Below are positions 25,257 through 34,022 of a DNA stretch of 64,000 bases, one piece after another. The stretch covers positions 1,550,001-1,614,000 of the forward strand of contig OZ239145.1 of NCBI GenBank assembly GCA_965194535.1, read 5' to 3'. The notes under the pieces were generated by a model. It was not told where the DNA came from. It searched no databases and saw only the letters and a list, made by a program, of their open reading frames with translations. Position numbers and translations under genes: made by a program. How positions within the stretch are numbered: the stretch's first letter is position 1; every line of letters begins with the position of its first letter. This stretch comes from Verrucolacustris abundans (GTDB lineage Bacteria; Verrucomicrobiota; Verrucomicrobiia; Methylacidiphilales; Verrucolacustridaceae).

Positions 25257-26159
25257 TTGAAACTAGCTTTCTTAGGTCGTAATAATTTCGGTTGGAAGAC
25301 CCTTTTACTTTCTCTCCTTCTTGTCGGGAGTGAGTTGGCACACCCTACCTCCTCTACGCCTATCACTTTCGATTCGATAAAGTTTTGGGCAGGATCAGGA
25401 GCAAAGAGAGCGGCCATGGTGATCCAATGGAATGATGCTGGGACTCCCACCTCTCTCCTTTGGGGATATCGCTGGGACGGAGTAGCGACGGGCATCGATA
25501 TGGTTCAAGCTATCGCCGGAAGCACAACCTCTCGTGAGGATGGCCAGTCAGTTTTCCTGAAAGTGGCCGCTGGGGCAGACCCCCGTTTGGCTTTGTCGCT
25601 CATCAATTACTCATTCGGGAGCGCTGTGGAGGCGCTTGTCTTTAACGACCGTGAGATTGTTCGAACCCAAAACGACTGGAGCACAGGTTACTGGGAATAT
25701 AGCGTCTTCGGCGGAACTATAATTTACGATCTTTACAGCGATACTTGGGACTATCTGGGACAAGCAACCTATGATCAACAAGGAACGACTACCTACTCCG
25801 GTGTTAACTGGTTTTTCTCCCCCATCGGAATATCCGAGCGAATTTTAGTCGATGGTTCTTGGGACGCGTTTAGTTTTGCCCCTAATTTTACTTCAATCCC
25901 TGTTGTAGAGCCCTCCCCTGCCCTTCCTCCTCCTCCAACAGCTAAATCGATTCGGCTAAAATCCTCTACGGAGTTGGAAATCATTTTCACCACAACCCCG
26001 AATATCGCATATCAGCTTGAATCAAAAGAGGACCTCCTTGCATTAGAGTGGAGCTTTCAAGGTAGCTCCTTTTCGGCGATCTCAGCCGAAACCAAATTCA
26101 TAGTTCCAATCCAATCCAACAATCCAAAAAAGTTTTTCCGTTTAAGGCAACTTCCATGA
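25257..26159 (+). CDS. secreted protein under B12 riboswitch control, unknown family
   Basis: About 300 residues from a TTG at 25257, chosen because GGAG is 5 nt upstream and it begins a good signal peptide (KLAFLGRNNFGWKTLLLSLL, cleavage near SELA-HP). The mature N-domain has FDSIKFWAGSGAKRAAMVIQ, then WNDAGTPTSLLWGYRWDG and a GADPRLALSLINYSFG block. I associate this W-N-D / W-G-Y-R-W-D-G pattern with secreted proteins of Planctomycetes and Verrucomicrobia often found behind cobalamin riboswitches, but cannot verify that here. A proline-rich linker (PSPALPPPPTAK) leads to a 65-residue C-terminal beta domain (NIAYQLESKEDLLALEWSFQ) common in verrucomicrobial exoproteins. A role in corrinoid binding or capture is inferred from the riboswitch. 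Confidence 0.8.
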   Translation: MKLAFLGRNNFGWKTLLLSLLLVGSELAHPTSSTPITFDSIKFWAGSGAKRAAMVIQWNDAGTPTSLLWGYRWDGVATGIDMVQAIAGSTTSREDGQSVFLKVAAGADPRLALSLINYSFGSAVEALVFNDREIVRTQNDWSTGYWEYSVFGGTIIYDLYSDTWDYLGQATYDQQGTTTYSGVNWFFSPIGISERILVDGSWDAFSFAPNFTSIPVVEPSPALPPPPTAKSIRLKSSTELEIIFTTTPNIAYQLESKEDLLALEWSFQGSSFSAISAETKFIVPIQSNNPKKFFRLRQLP

Positions 26160-26908
26160 GTCGCGACCGCGCATTCACCCTCATCGAACTTCTGGCCGTC
26201 ATGGTCATCCTCGGCGTGCTCATGACCCTCCTCGCCCCCGCCGCCCTTGCCGTCAAACGCCAAACCACTCTCGCCACCTCATCCTCCGCCCTTCGCCAGC
26301 TCAGTATTGCCGCTCAAACCTACCTTGGTGAAAATAATGGTCGTTTTTTTCGTGCTCGGGAGAATTTTCCAAACGGAGTACAGTGGTGGTTCGGCTTTGA
26401 GAGTGCCTCGAGCCCCAAGACTGAAGGTCAGCGTGTTTTGGATAAATCCAAAGGCCCTCTCGGCCCCTATATCGCCGATTCTGCCGGCACCGTGCCCGAC
26501 TTTGCCTTCACCTCGATGGGGGCCAGTTTCAAACCCAAGTTCAAAAATGGCTACTTCGGCTTCGGCGTAAACGCTGAACTCACGGGAGGGCCTACAGGTT
26601 TACAGGCAGATAAATTACGGCAAATCAATCAGCTCGACCGCCCCGGTCAGATCGCCCTGTTCGCCACCTGTGCCCAAATTAATACTTTTCAGGCCCCCGC
26701 CTCAGGAAAAAATCCGATGGTGGAGGAGTTTTATTTTTTTAACACCTCTGACTGCGCTAACACCATCCACTTTCGCCACTCGGGCAAAGCCATCGTCGCC
26801 TTTGCCGACGGCTCACAATATGAAGTTCCAGGAAACCGCTCCTCCTTTAACTCACGACTCCCCTCCGCCTGCATCGGAAGACTCCCCTCCTCGATGATTA
26901 CTCCCTAA
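26156..26908 (+). CDS. type IV pilin-like protein with H-X9-DG domain
   Basis: 250 residues. The N-terminus is a class III prepilin signal (RAFTLIELLAVMVILGVLMT) cut before Phe by prepilin peptidase. The C-terminus contains the H-X9-DG motif in HSGKAIVAFADGS, typical of the DUF1559-like group. It overlaps the secreted protein gene by ATGA, so it shares B12 control. Such pseudopilins usually assemble via a type II-like machine; a gsp operon is at the far end of this window. Its job in B12 response is unknown. Confidence 0.88.
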   Translation: MSRDRAFTLIELLAVMVILGVLMTLLAPAALAVKRQTTLATSSSALRQLSIAAQTYLGENNGRFFRARENFPNGVQWWFGFESASSPKTEGQRVLDKSKGPLGPYIADSAGTVPDFAFTSMGASFKPKFKNGYFGFGVNAELTGGPTGLQADKLRQINQLDRPGQIALFATCAQINTFQAPASGKNPMVEEFYFFNTSDCANTIHFRHSGKAIVAFADGSQYEVPGNRSSFNSRLPSACIGRLPSSMITP

Positions 26909-26918
26909 TCCAGCACCC

Positions 26919-27054
26919 TGGGGTCAGAGGTCACTCCCTAAAAACCGCCTTTTAAGTCGCTTGCTATCAAACACTTGTGTGGGGTCAGAGGTCTTGCAAA
27001 TGGTTGATGGACAATAACTTATTTAGCTGTTTTTAAAATGTGGGGTCAGAGGTC
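26919..27054. repeat. three copies of a 14-bp repeat at exact 61-bp period
   Basis: TGGGGTCAGAGGTC occurs at 26919-26932, 26980-26993 and 27041-27054, identical each time. The two 47-bp spacers differ from each other. The array fills the space between the convergent pseudopilin and secA genes. The third copy also starts a 6-bp hairpin (AGGTCG/CGACCT, 27050-27067) over the secA stop. From memory the 14-mer resembles intergenic repeats mobilised by REP-associated Y1 transposases, but no transposase is nearby. Confidence 0.9.
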
Positions 27055-27065
27055 GAAGTTACGAC

Positions 27066-30035
27066 CTAGGCACTAACTTTCAAACACCCCTTGGCACCCG
27101 TCGCCCCACAGCAGTTCTTAAATTTTTTATTCGCATCCAACGGACAAGGATCGTTTCTGCCCAACTTCGGCCCCTGCCTCTTCATCGGCGCTAACACCTC
27201 CTCCACCATCGTGCTCCCCCCCTCCGCCTGCATGCTCATCGAACCTTCCGTCGTTTGCGCCTGCATCGGCAACTCACCCCGACCCGCTCTCTGAGGCAAA
27301 GCCGAAAGAAAACTCTCAAAGGCCGACAAACTCGATGCCGACCTAAATAAATTGTGCACCACCTCCTCCTTAATCCTTCCCATCAACTCCCCAAACATCC
27401 CATAGGCCTCATTTTTATACTCAATCAACGGATCCTTCTGCCCATACGCCCGCAAATTAATCGAAGTCCGCAACCCATCCATCGCATAGAGATGCTCCTG
27501 CCATAACCGATCGATCGCCCCCAAAACCACAAATCTCTCCAACGCCTTCACCGCCTCCGGATTCTCAAACTTCACCTTCACCTCATAGGCCTCTCTCACC
27601 TTCGCCTTCAAAAGCTTCGCCCACTCCTCCTTCCCACCCGCCTTCTGAAAATCCTCCTTTTGCAAACCCACCGGCATGGCCGAATTCGCCCAGTGCACTA
27701 ATCCATCCAGATCCACAGGATCCGTCCCTGCCCTCGCTTCCACCTCACCCGCAATTCTCTCATCCACTGTCTCGAAAACCTCCGGCCGCGGATCGGTCGA
27801 ATTCAACATATCGGAACGCCACGCATAAATCACCGTCCTCTGCTGATTCATCACGTCGTCATACTGCAAGGTGTGCTTCCGAACCTGATAATTCCTGCCT
27901 TCGACCCGCTTTTGCGCCGTCTCCACCGACCGATTCAGCCACGGATGTTGCAGCCCCTCGTTCTCCTCCATTCCTAACTTTGTCATCAAACCCGCAATCT
28001 TCCTCGAATCCCCAAAATTCCTCATCAAATCATCTTCAAAAGAAATAAAGAACTGGCTCGAACCTGGATCCCCCTGCCGAGCGCAGCGGCCCCGCAACTG
28101 ACGATCGATCCGCCTCGACTCATGCCGCTCCGTTCCCACCACATGCAACCCCCCCAACTCGGCCACCCCTGGCGAAAGCTTAATGTCCGTTCCTCTCCCC
28201 GCCATGTTCGTCGCAATCATCACCGCCCCACGCTCTCCCGCCCTCGCCACAATCTCCGCCTCCAACTGATGCTGCTTCGCATTCAAGACGCTGTGAGGAA
28301 TATTCTCCCGCCTGAGCATTCGACTAATAATTTCCGAGGACTCCACCGAAGCCGTTCCTACCAACATTGGCTGACCCGCTGCATTTCTCTTTTTGATCTC
28401 CTCAATCAACGCATTCAGCTTTTCCCGCCGAGTTTTAAAGATCAGATCATCCGCATCCTTTCTCACGCAATCCCGATTCGTCGGTACCACCACCACACCC
28501 AACCGATAAATGTCCTTAAACTCATTCGCCTCCGTCTCCGCCGTTCCCGTCATTCCTGCCAACTTCTCATACAGACGGAAATAGTTCTGAATCGTGATCG
28601 TCGCCAATGTCTGCGTCTCCCGATCGATCTGCACCCCCTCTCTGGCCTCCACCGCCTGATGCAACCCATCGCTCCACCTCCTTCCAGGCATTAACCGCCC
28701 CGTGTACTCATCCACAATGACCACCTTATTTTCCTGAACCACGTAGTGCACATCCTTCTCAAACACACAGTACGCCCGCAAAAGCTGACTAATATTATGA
28801 ATCCTCTGACTCGCCTCCTCGTAATCCGCCTGTGCCTGCGCCTTGGCTTTAATCTTCTCCTCAAGAGAAAGCCCCGCGTTCGAATCAATATCGTGATTGG
28901 TCGTGATCAGATCCGGCACAGAGAAAAAGTTTGGATCGTTGGGATTGAGAAACGTTCGCCCCATCTGCGATAAGTCCGCCTCACTGTTCCTCTCATCGAT
29001 CGAGAAGTACATCTCCTCCTTCGTTTTATAAAGCTCCGTCCTTCTTGTGTCCTGATACATCTCCAGCTCCGCATCATCCACCGCCCGCCTCGTACCTGGA
29101 TCCTCCTGAAACTTTAAAAGCAGTTTATTTCGCGGCGACCCCAGCTTCACCTTGTACAACAACCTCCCCGCTCCCTGCAGATCTCCCTTCTCAATTCTCT
29201 CCTTCGCCTGATTCGCCCAATCCGTGCACAAGGTATTCTGCTTACGCACCAACCCCTCAATGATCGACTTGTACTTATCAAACTGATGGGTCGAAACCGT
29301 GACCGGGCCTGAAATAATCAGCGGCGTCCTCGCCTCGTCGATCAAGATGCTATCCACCTCGTCGATGATCGAATAAAAGTGCCCACGTTGAACTTGGTCT
29401 TCTGGCGTAGTCGCCATTCCGTTATCCCGCAAATAATCAAAGCCAAACTCCGAACTCGTTCCATAGGTGATATCACACGCATACTGAGCTCTTCGTTCCG
29501 CCTGCGTCTGCCCGTGCTGCAGGCATCCCACCGTCAATCCAAGCTCCCGGTACACCTCCCCCATCCAGTCCGCATCCCGAGCCGCCAAATAATCGTTCAC
29601 CGTCACGATGTGCACTCCCTTGCCCGAAAGAGCATTCAGATAGGTCGGCAACGTAGCCACTAATGTCTTACCTTCTCCCGTCGCCATTTCCGCAATCCGC
29701 CCTGAATGCAAAACCATTCCGCCGATCAGCTGAACATCGAAGGGGATCATCTCCCACAAAATTTCCTGTCCGCGCACCCGAATCCGTCTCTTTTCCTCGG
29801 TGAAGCGACGGCAGCAGTTCTTCACTACAGCAAACGCCTCAGGTAAAAGCTGGTCCAAGGACTCGCCTTTTGCCAACCGCTCCCGGAAGGCCGCTGTTTT
29901 TCCCCGGAGCTGCTCCATGGAGAGTGTTCGCAGAGCTTCCTCATGCCGGTTGATCTCCCCGACCAAAGGAGTCAGACGCCGAACCTCCCGCTGGTTCTGC
30001 GTCCCCAAGATTTTCTTTAAAACCCAGCCGATCAT
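27066..30035 (-). CDS. secA: preprotein translocase ATPase SecA
   Basis: Motor ATPase that pushes unfolded preproteins through SecYEG. The 989-residue chain has Walker A (EMATGEGKTLVATLP), Walker B (IIDEVDSILIDEAR), the GTASVESSEIISRML and NMAGRGTDIKLSPG motor motifs. The C-terminal SEC-C tail reads GRNDPCPLDANKKFKNCCG. In the usual tail the second residue after the first Cys is also Cys (CPCGSGKKYK); here it is Leu, so one zinc ligand is missing. Start is ATG at 30035. Confidence 0.97.
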   Translation of the reverse strand: MIGWVLKKILGTQNQREVRRLTPLVGEINRHEEALRTLSMEQLRGKTAAFRERLAKGESLDQLLPEAFAVVKNCCRRFTEEKRRIRVRGQEILWEMIPFDVQLIGGMVLHSGRIAEMATGEGKTLVATLPTYLNALSGKGVHIVTVNDYLAARDADWMGEVYRELGLTVGCLQHGQTQAERRAQYACDITYGTSSEFGFDYLRDNGMATTPEDQVQRGHFYSIIDEVDSILIDEARTPLIISGPVTVSTHQFDKYKSIIEGLVRKQNTLCTDWANQAKERIEKGDLQGAGRLLYKVKLGSPRNKLLLKFQEDPGTRRAVDDAELEMYQDTRRTELYKTKEEMYFSIDERNSEADLSQMGRTFLNPNDPNFFSVPDLITTNHDIDSNAGLSLEEKIKAKAQAQADYEEASQRIHNISQLLRAYCVFEKDVHYVVQENKVVIVDEYTGRLMPGRRWSDGLHQAVEAREGVQIDRETQTLATITIQNYFRLYEKLAGMTGTAETEANEFKDIYRLGVVVVPTNRDCVRKDADDLIFKTRREKLNALIEEIKKRNAAGQPMLVGTASVESSEIISRMLRRENIPHSVLNAKQHQLEAEIVARAGERGAVMIATNMAGRGTDIKLSPGVAELGGLHVVGTERHESRRIDRQLRGRCARQGDPGSSQFFISFEDDLMRNFGDSRKIAGLMTKLGMEENEGLQHPWLNRSVETAQKRVEGRNYQVRKHTLQYDDVMNQQRTVIYAWRSDMLNSTDPRPEVFETVDERIAGEVEARAGTDPVDLDGLVHWANSAMPVGLQKEDFQKAGGKEEWAKLLKAKVREAYEVKVKFENPEAVKALERFVVLGAIDRLWQEHLYAMDGLRTSINLRAYGQKDPLIEYKNEAYGMFGELMGRIKEEVVHNLFRSASSLSAFESFLSALPQRAGRGELPMQAQTTEGSMSMQAEGGSTMVEEVLAPMKRQGPKLGRNDPCPLDANKKFKNCCGATGAKGCLKVSA

Positions 30036-30120
30036 GAACTTTCCATCCTACCCAAAGCCCTCTTTTCTTCCAGCTTCAATCCAATGACATTTACTTCCGC
30101 CAAGTTTTTCAACCCCTTAT

Positions 30121-30149
30121 TTGACCTTGAGCAAGGGAGATAGTATTTT
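30121..30149 (+). promoter_or_regulatory. candidate sigma70 promoter for katG
   Basis: TTGACC (30121-30126) and TATTTT (30144-30149) are 17 bp apart, 16 bp before the katG ATG. The leader would be very short. No PerR-type box is seen. Confidence 0.45.
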
Positions 30150-30164
30150 CTAACGCTCTTAGCC

Positions 30165-32360
30165 ATGTCCACCTCGTCCAAATGTCCTTTCCTCGGCAGC
30201 ACCGGAGCCCGCACCGAACCCGTCGCCCCATCGAACGACTCCTGGTGGCCCAATCGCCTCAACCTCAAAATCCTCCGCCTCCATTCGGACTTGTCCAACC
30301 CAATGGACAAAAGCTTCAACTACGCCGAAGCATTCAAAAAGCTCAACCTGTCCGCCGTAAAAAAAGATCTCTACGCACTCATGACCGACTCCAAACCTTG
30401 GTGGCCCGCTGATTGGGGACACTACGGCCCCTTCTTTATTCGGATGGCCTGGCACAGTGCCGGCACTTACCGCACGTTCGATGGCCGCGGAGGAGCCGGA
30501 ACCGGCAACCAACGCTTCGCCCCCCTCAACAGCTGGCCCGATAACGTCAACTTGGATAAAGCCCGTCGCCTACTATGGCCCATCAAGAAAAAGTACGGCA
30601 ACCAACTCTCCTGGGCCGATCTCTTCATCCTCGCAGGTAATGCCGCCCTTGAATCGATGGGTTTCAAAACCTTCGGCTTCGGTGGTGGACGCGAAGACAT
30701 CTGGGAACCGGAAGACGATATCTACTGGGGCTCCGAAACCGAATGGCTGGGCGACAAGCGCTACACCGGTGATCGAGAACTAGAACAGCCCCTCGGCGCA
30801 GTCCAGATGGGTCTGATCTATGTGAACCCCGAAGGCCCGAACGGAAAACCTGATCCCCTAGGGTCTGCACGCGACATCCGCGAAACCTTTGCCCGCATGG
30901 CCATGAACGACGAAGAAACAGTGGCTCTCGTGGCAGGCGGCCACACCTTTGGAAAATGTCACGGAGCGGGCGACCCCAAACTCGTCGGTCGCGAACCCGA
31001 AGGCGCCCCCATGGAAGAAATGGGTCTGGGCTGGAAAAATAAACTTCGCACAGGTGTCGGAGTCGATACCACAAGCAGCGGAATTGAAGGAGCTTGGAAA
31101 CCCAACCCTACGAAATGGGACATGGGCTACTTCAACACACTTCTTGGCTACGAATGGGAACTGGTAAAAAGCCCAGCCGGGGCTTGGCAATGGCTGGCCA
31201 AGGACGTTCAGGAAAAAGATATGATTCCCGATGCCCACGATCCTTCGAAAAAGCATCGTCCAATGATGACCACCGCCGACTTGGCTCTCCGTATGGACCC
31301 GATCTACGGCCCCATCTCCCAGCGGTATCACAAAAATCCCGACTTGTTCGCCGATTCGTTTGCCCGCGCTTGGTTCAAACTGACCCACCGCGACATGGGC
31401 CCACGCTGCCGCTACCTCGGCTCGGAAGTTCCAAAGGAAGTTCTGATCTGGCAGGACCCCGTTCCCGCCGTCGACCATAAGCTGATCGGCGAAAAAGAAA
31501 TTACCGCCCTCAAAGCCAAGATCCTCGCCTCTGGCCTTCCCCTCACCCAGTGGGTTAAGGCCGCTTGGGCTTCGGCCTCCACCTTCCGTGGTTCCGATCT
31601 GCGTGGTGGCGCTAACGGAGCTCGCCTTCGTCTGGCACCTCAGAACGCATGGGAGGTCAACGAACCCAGGGAACTTTGCCAAGCCTTTCAAAAAATCGAA
31701 CCCATCCGAGCCGAGTTCAATGCCTCCGCCTCGGGTGGTATGAAAGTCTCCACCGCGGATCTGATCGTCCTCGCAGGATGCGCCGCCGTGGAAGAGGCTG
31801 CGAAAAAAGCCGGTCACAACATCAAGGTCCCGTTCTCCCCAGGTCGGACCGACGCCACTCAGGAACAGACCGATGTTGCCTCGTTCTCCCTCCTCGAACC
31901 GTTGGCCGACGCCTTCCGCAACTACACCCGTCAGGGACTCAAAGGCCCGGTGGAAGAGTTGCTCGTCGACCGCGCCCAGTTAATGAAGCTGACCGCACCC
32001 GAAATGACCGCCCTGATCGGCGGAATGCGTGTCCTCGACACCAACTTCGGTCACACCAAGCACGGTGTGTTCACCGACAGACCCGGCGTCCTGACGAACG
32101 ACTTCTTTGTCCATCTCACCGATATGGATATCGATTGGAAACCCTCGGCCGTCGGCGGTCTCTACGAAGGCCATGACCGTAAAACTGGTAAAGTCAAATG
32201 GACTGGCACCCGGGTGGATCTCGTCTTTGGCTCGAACTCCGAGCTCCGTGCCCTCGCCGAGGTCTACGCTCAGGACGATGCCAAAGAGAAGTTCGTCAAG
32301 GATTTTGCCGCTGCATGGAGCAAGGTGATGAATCTGGATCGCTTCGATCTCAACTCCTGA
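30165..32360 (+). CDS. katG: catalase-peroxidase KatG
   Basis: Bifunctional haem enzyme that removes H2O2. The distal triad Arg93, Trp96, His97 sits in IRMAWHSAGTYR. LIYVNPEGPNG carries the Tyr of the Met-Tyr-Trp adduct, and ALVAGGHTFGKCHGAG holds the proximal His. Both duplicated halves are present in 731 residues, a normal full length. It is divergent from secA and about 65 bp upstream of the flavin reductase. Confidence 0.97.
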   Translation: MSTSSKCPFLGSTGARTEPVAPSNDSWWPNRLNLKILRLHSDLSNPMDKSFNYAEAFKKLNLSAVKKDLYALMTDSKPWWPADWGHYGPFFIRMAWHSAGTYRTFDGRGGAGTGNQRFAPLNSWPDNVNLDKARRLLWPIKKKYGNQLSWADLFILAGNAALESMGFKTFGFGGGREDIWEPEDDIYWGSETEWLGDKRYTGDRELEQPLGAVQMGLIYVNPEGPNGKPDPLGSARDIRETFARMAMNDEETVALVAGGHTFGKCHGAGDPKLVGREPEGAPMEEMGLGWKNKLRTGVGVDTTSSGIEGAWKPNPTKWDMGYFNTLLGYEWELVKSPAGAWQWLAKDVQEKDMIPDAHDPSKKHRPMMTTADLALRMDPIYGPISQRYHKNPDLFADSFARAWFKLTHRDMGPRCRYLGSEVPKEVLIWQDPVPAVDHKLIGEKEITALKAKILASGLPLTQWVKAAWASASTFRGSDLRGGANGARLRLAPQNAWEVNEPRELCQAFQKIEPIRAEFNASASGGMKVSTADLIVLAGCAAVEEAAKKAGHNIKVPFSPGRTDATQEQTDVASFSLLEPLADAFRNYTRQGLKGPVEELLVDRAQLMKLTAPEMTALIGGMRVLDTNFGHTKHGVFTDRPGVLTNDFFVHLTDMDIDWKPSAVGGLYEGHDRKTGKVKWTGTRVDLVFGSNSELRALAEVYAQDDAKEKFVKDFAAAWSKVMNLDRFDLNS

Positions 32361-32425
32361 TTCGCGACCTCAGAGTTTGTTAAGGTTCTAGGTTTTCATA
32401 ACCGACTACTTTAAACGCCTCCATC

Positions 32426-33505
32426 ATGTCCCCCCTTTTCGCCCCCCTTCAGCTCGGACCCCTTCACCTTCCCCATCGGGTCTTGATGGCTCCCCTCACT
32501 CGGTGCCGAGCCTCGCCAGGCAACGTCCCGAATGAACTGAATGCCGAGTACTATCGCCAACGAGCCTCCGCGGGACTGATCATTGCGGAAGCAACCTCCG
32601 TCTCCCCGTTCGGCTACGGCTACCCCAACACTCCCGGAATCCATACCCCCGAACAGGTCGCGGGATGGAAAAAAGTTGTCCAAGCCGTTCATTCCGAAGG
32701 GGGCCGCATCTTTCTCCAACTCTGGCACGTCGGTCGGATCTCCCATCCCTGCTTTCAACCCAATGGCGTTCTCCCAGTTGCCCCCTCTGCTATCCGACCC
32801 AAAGGACAGGTCTTTACCGGAAAAGAGATGGTCGATTACGTCACCCCACGCGCTCTCGAAATTTCCGAACTCCCCGGAATCGTGGCCGAATACATCCACG
32901 GAGCCAAACTTGCCAAGGAGGCTAGCTTCGACGGCGTAGAAATTCATAACGCCAACGGCTATCTGCTCGACCAGTTCCTCCGCAGCGGCACTAACCATCG
33001 CACCGACTCCTATGGTAGCTCCGTGGCCAACCGCTGCCGTCTCTCCCTCGAAGTCGCACAAGCCGTCATCAATGTTTGGGGAGCCGATCGGGTTGGGATC
33101 CGTCTTTCCCCGTCTGGCGTTTTCAATGACATGCACGACGAGAACCCGTTGGAAACCTTCAGCCACCTCCTAAAAGAACTCATCAAGCTCCGGCTACTCT
33201 ATGCCCACATCACCCGGGTCACTGCTCAGGATATCCGGCATGGAGCCAAGGAAGGTGTCGGCCCGAAAGAACTGCGGAAGTTTTTCCAAGGACATGTGAT
33301 CACGGCTGGTGGTTTTGATCGACCATCTGGTGAACAGGCGATTACCGAAGGCTGGGCCGACGCAATCTGCTATGGTGTCCCGTTTCTGGCCAATCCGGAT
33401 CTTCCCGGGAGACTCAGCAAGAACGCCCCTCTCAATCCTCCGGACGAAGCAACCTTCTATGCCTCCGGTCCAAAGGGCTACACCGACTACCCCACCCTTT
33501 CCTGA
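32426..33505 (+). CDS. old yellow enzyme family NADH:flavin oxidoreductase (NemA-like)
   Basis: 359 residues, FMN-dependent TIM barrel reducing activated alkenes such as maleimides. LMAPLTRCRA, LWHVGRISHP and HNANGYLLDQFLRSGTNHRT, followed by DSYGSSVANRCRL, are the family's core motifs. Close relatives include N-ethylmaleimide and morphinone reductases. It follows katG in the same direction, suggesting a stress role. Confidence 0.93.
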   Translation: MSPLFAPLQLGPLHLPHRVLMAPLTRCRASPGNVPNELNAEYYRQRASAGLIIAEATSVSPFGYGYPNTPGIHTPEQVAGWKKVVQAVHSEGGRIFLQLWHVGRISHPCFQPNGVLPVAPSAIRPKGQVFTGKEMVDYVTPRALEISELPGIVAEYIHGAKLAKEASFDGVEIHNANGYLLDQFLRSGTNHRTDSYGSSVANRCRLSLEVAQAVINVWGADRVGIRLSPSGVFNDMHDENPLETFSHLLKELIKLRLLYAHITRVTAQDIRHGAKEGVGPKELRKFFQGHVITAGGFDRPSGEQAITEGWADAICYGVPFLANPDLPGRLSKNAPLNPPDEATFYASGPKGYTDYPTLS

Positions 33506-33532
33506 TTTCTCGCATTCCTTATTCCTAACTTG

Positions 33533-33560
33533 TTGTTTCCAGAACTGATCTCTTTAAAAT
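33533..33560 (+). promoter_or_regulatory. candidate promoter for arsC-acr3
   Basis: TTGTTT (33533-33538) and TAAAAT (33555-33560) are separated by 16 bp, 9 bp before the arsC start; an AGAAG Shine-Dalgarno lies within this gap. No arsR gene is present in the window, so regulation is not apparent. Confidence 0.35.
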
Positions 33561-33569
33561 AAAGAAGAA

Positions 33570-34022
33570 ATGATAATGAAACCGCTCGTGCTCATTCTTT
33601 GCACTGGAAACTCCTGCCGCAGTCATCTTGCGGAAGGTATTCTTCGTCAGGCTTCTGCTGGCTTGATCGAAGTGTCGAGCGCTGGCTCAAAACCAGCTGG
33701 CTTCGTTCATCCCAAAGCCATTGCGGTGATGAAAGAGATCGGTATCGACATCTCTGGTCACCGATCCAAGCACCTGAATGAGTTCCTAAACTCTCCCGTC
33801 GATACGGTCATCACTGTCTGCGGCAATGCCGACCAGGCTTGCCCCACTTTTCCCGGCCAGATCAACCGCTACCACTGGGGCTTTGATGATCCCGCTCATG
33901 CCGTTGGGTCGGAGGAAGCTGTTCTGAATGAGTTTCGACGTGTTCGAGATCAGATCCGCCTGGTCTTTGAAGCCTACGCCGCTGGATTGAAACACAAGTT
34001 AAGTCGAAAGGAGTCTGAATGA
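33570..34022 (+). CDS. arsC: arsenate reductase, low-molecular-weight phosphatase family
   Basis: Reduces arsenate to arsenite using a thiol relay. The P-loop LILCTGNSCRS has Cys11 and Arg17 (CX5R), with Cys16 inside it. VITVCGNADQACPTFPG gives the downstream cysteines of the thioredoxin-type relay. 150 residues, normal length. An ATG two codons further in (33576) is an alternative start. It overlaps acr3 by ATGA. Confidence 0.93.
   Translation: MIMKPLVLILCTGNSCRSHLAEGILRQASAGLIEVSSAGSKPAGFVHPKAIAVMKEIGIDISGHRSKHLNEFLNSPVDTVITVCGNADQACPTFPGQINRYHWGFDDPAHAVGSEEAVLNEFRRVRDQIRLVFEAYAAGLKHKLSRKESE

Noticed and set aside
24838..25282. Small open frames in the asd-secreted protein gap
   Set aside because: They overlap the riboswitch on both strands and have no recognisable protein features.
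26919..27054. CRISPR array
   Set aside because: The repeat is only 14 bp, spacers are 47 bp, there are three units, and no cas genes are in the window.
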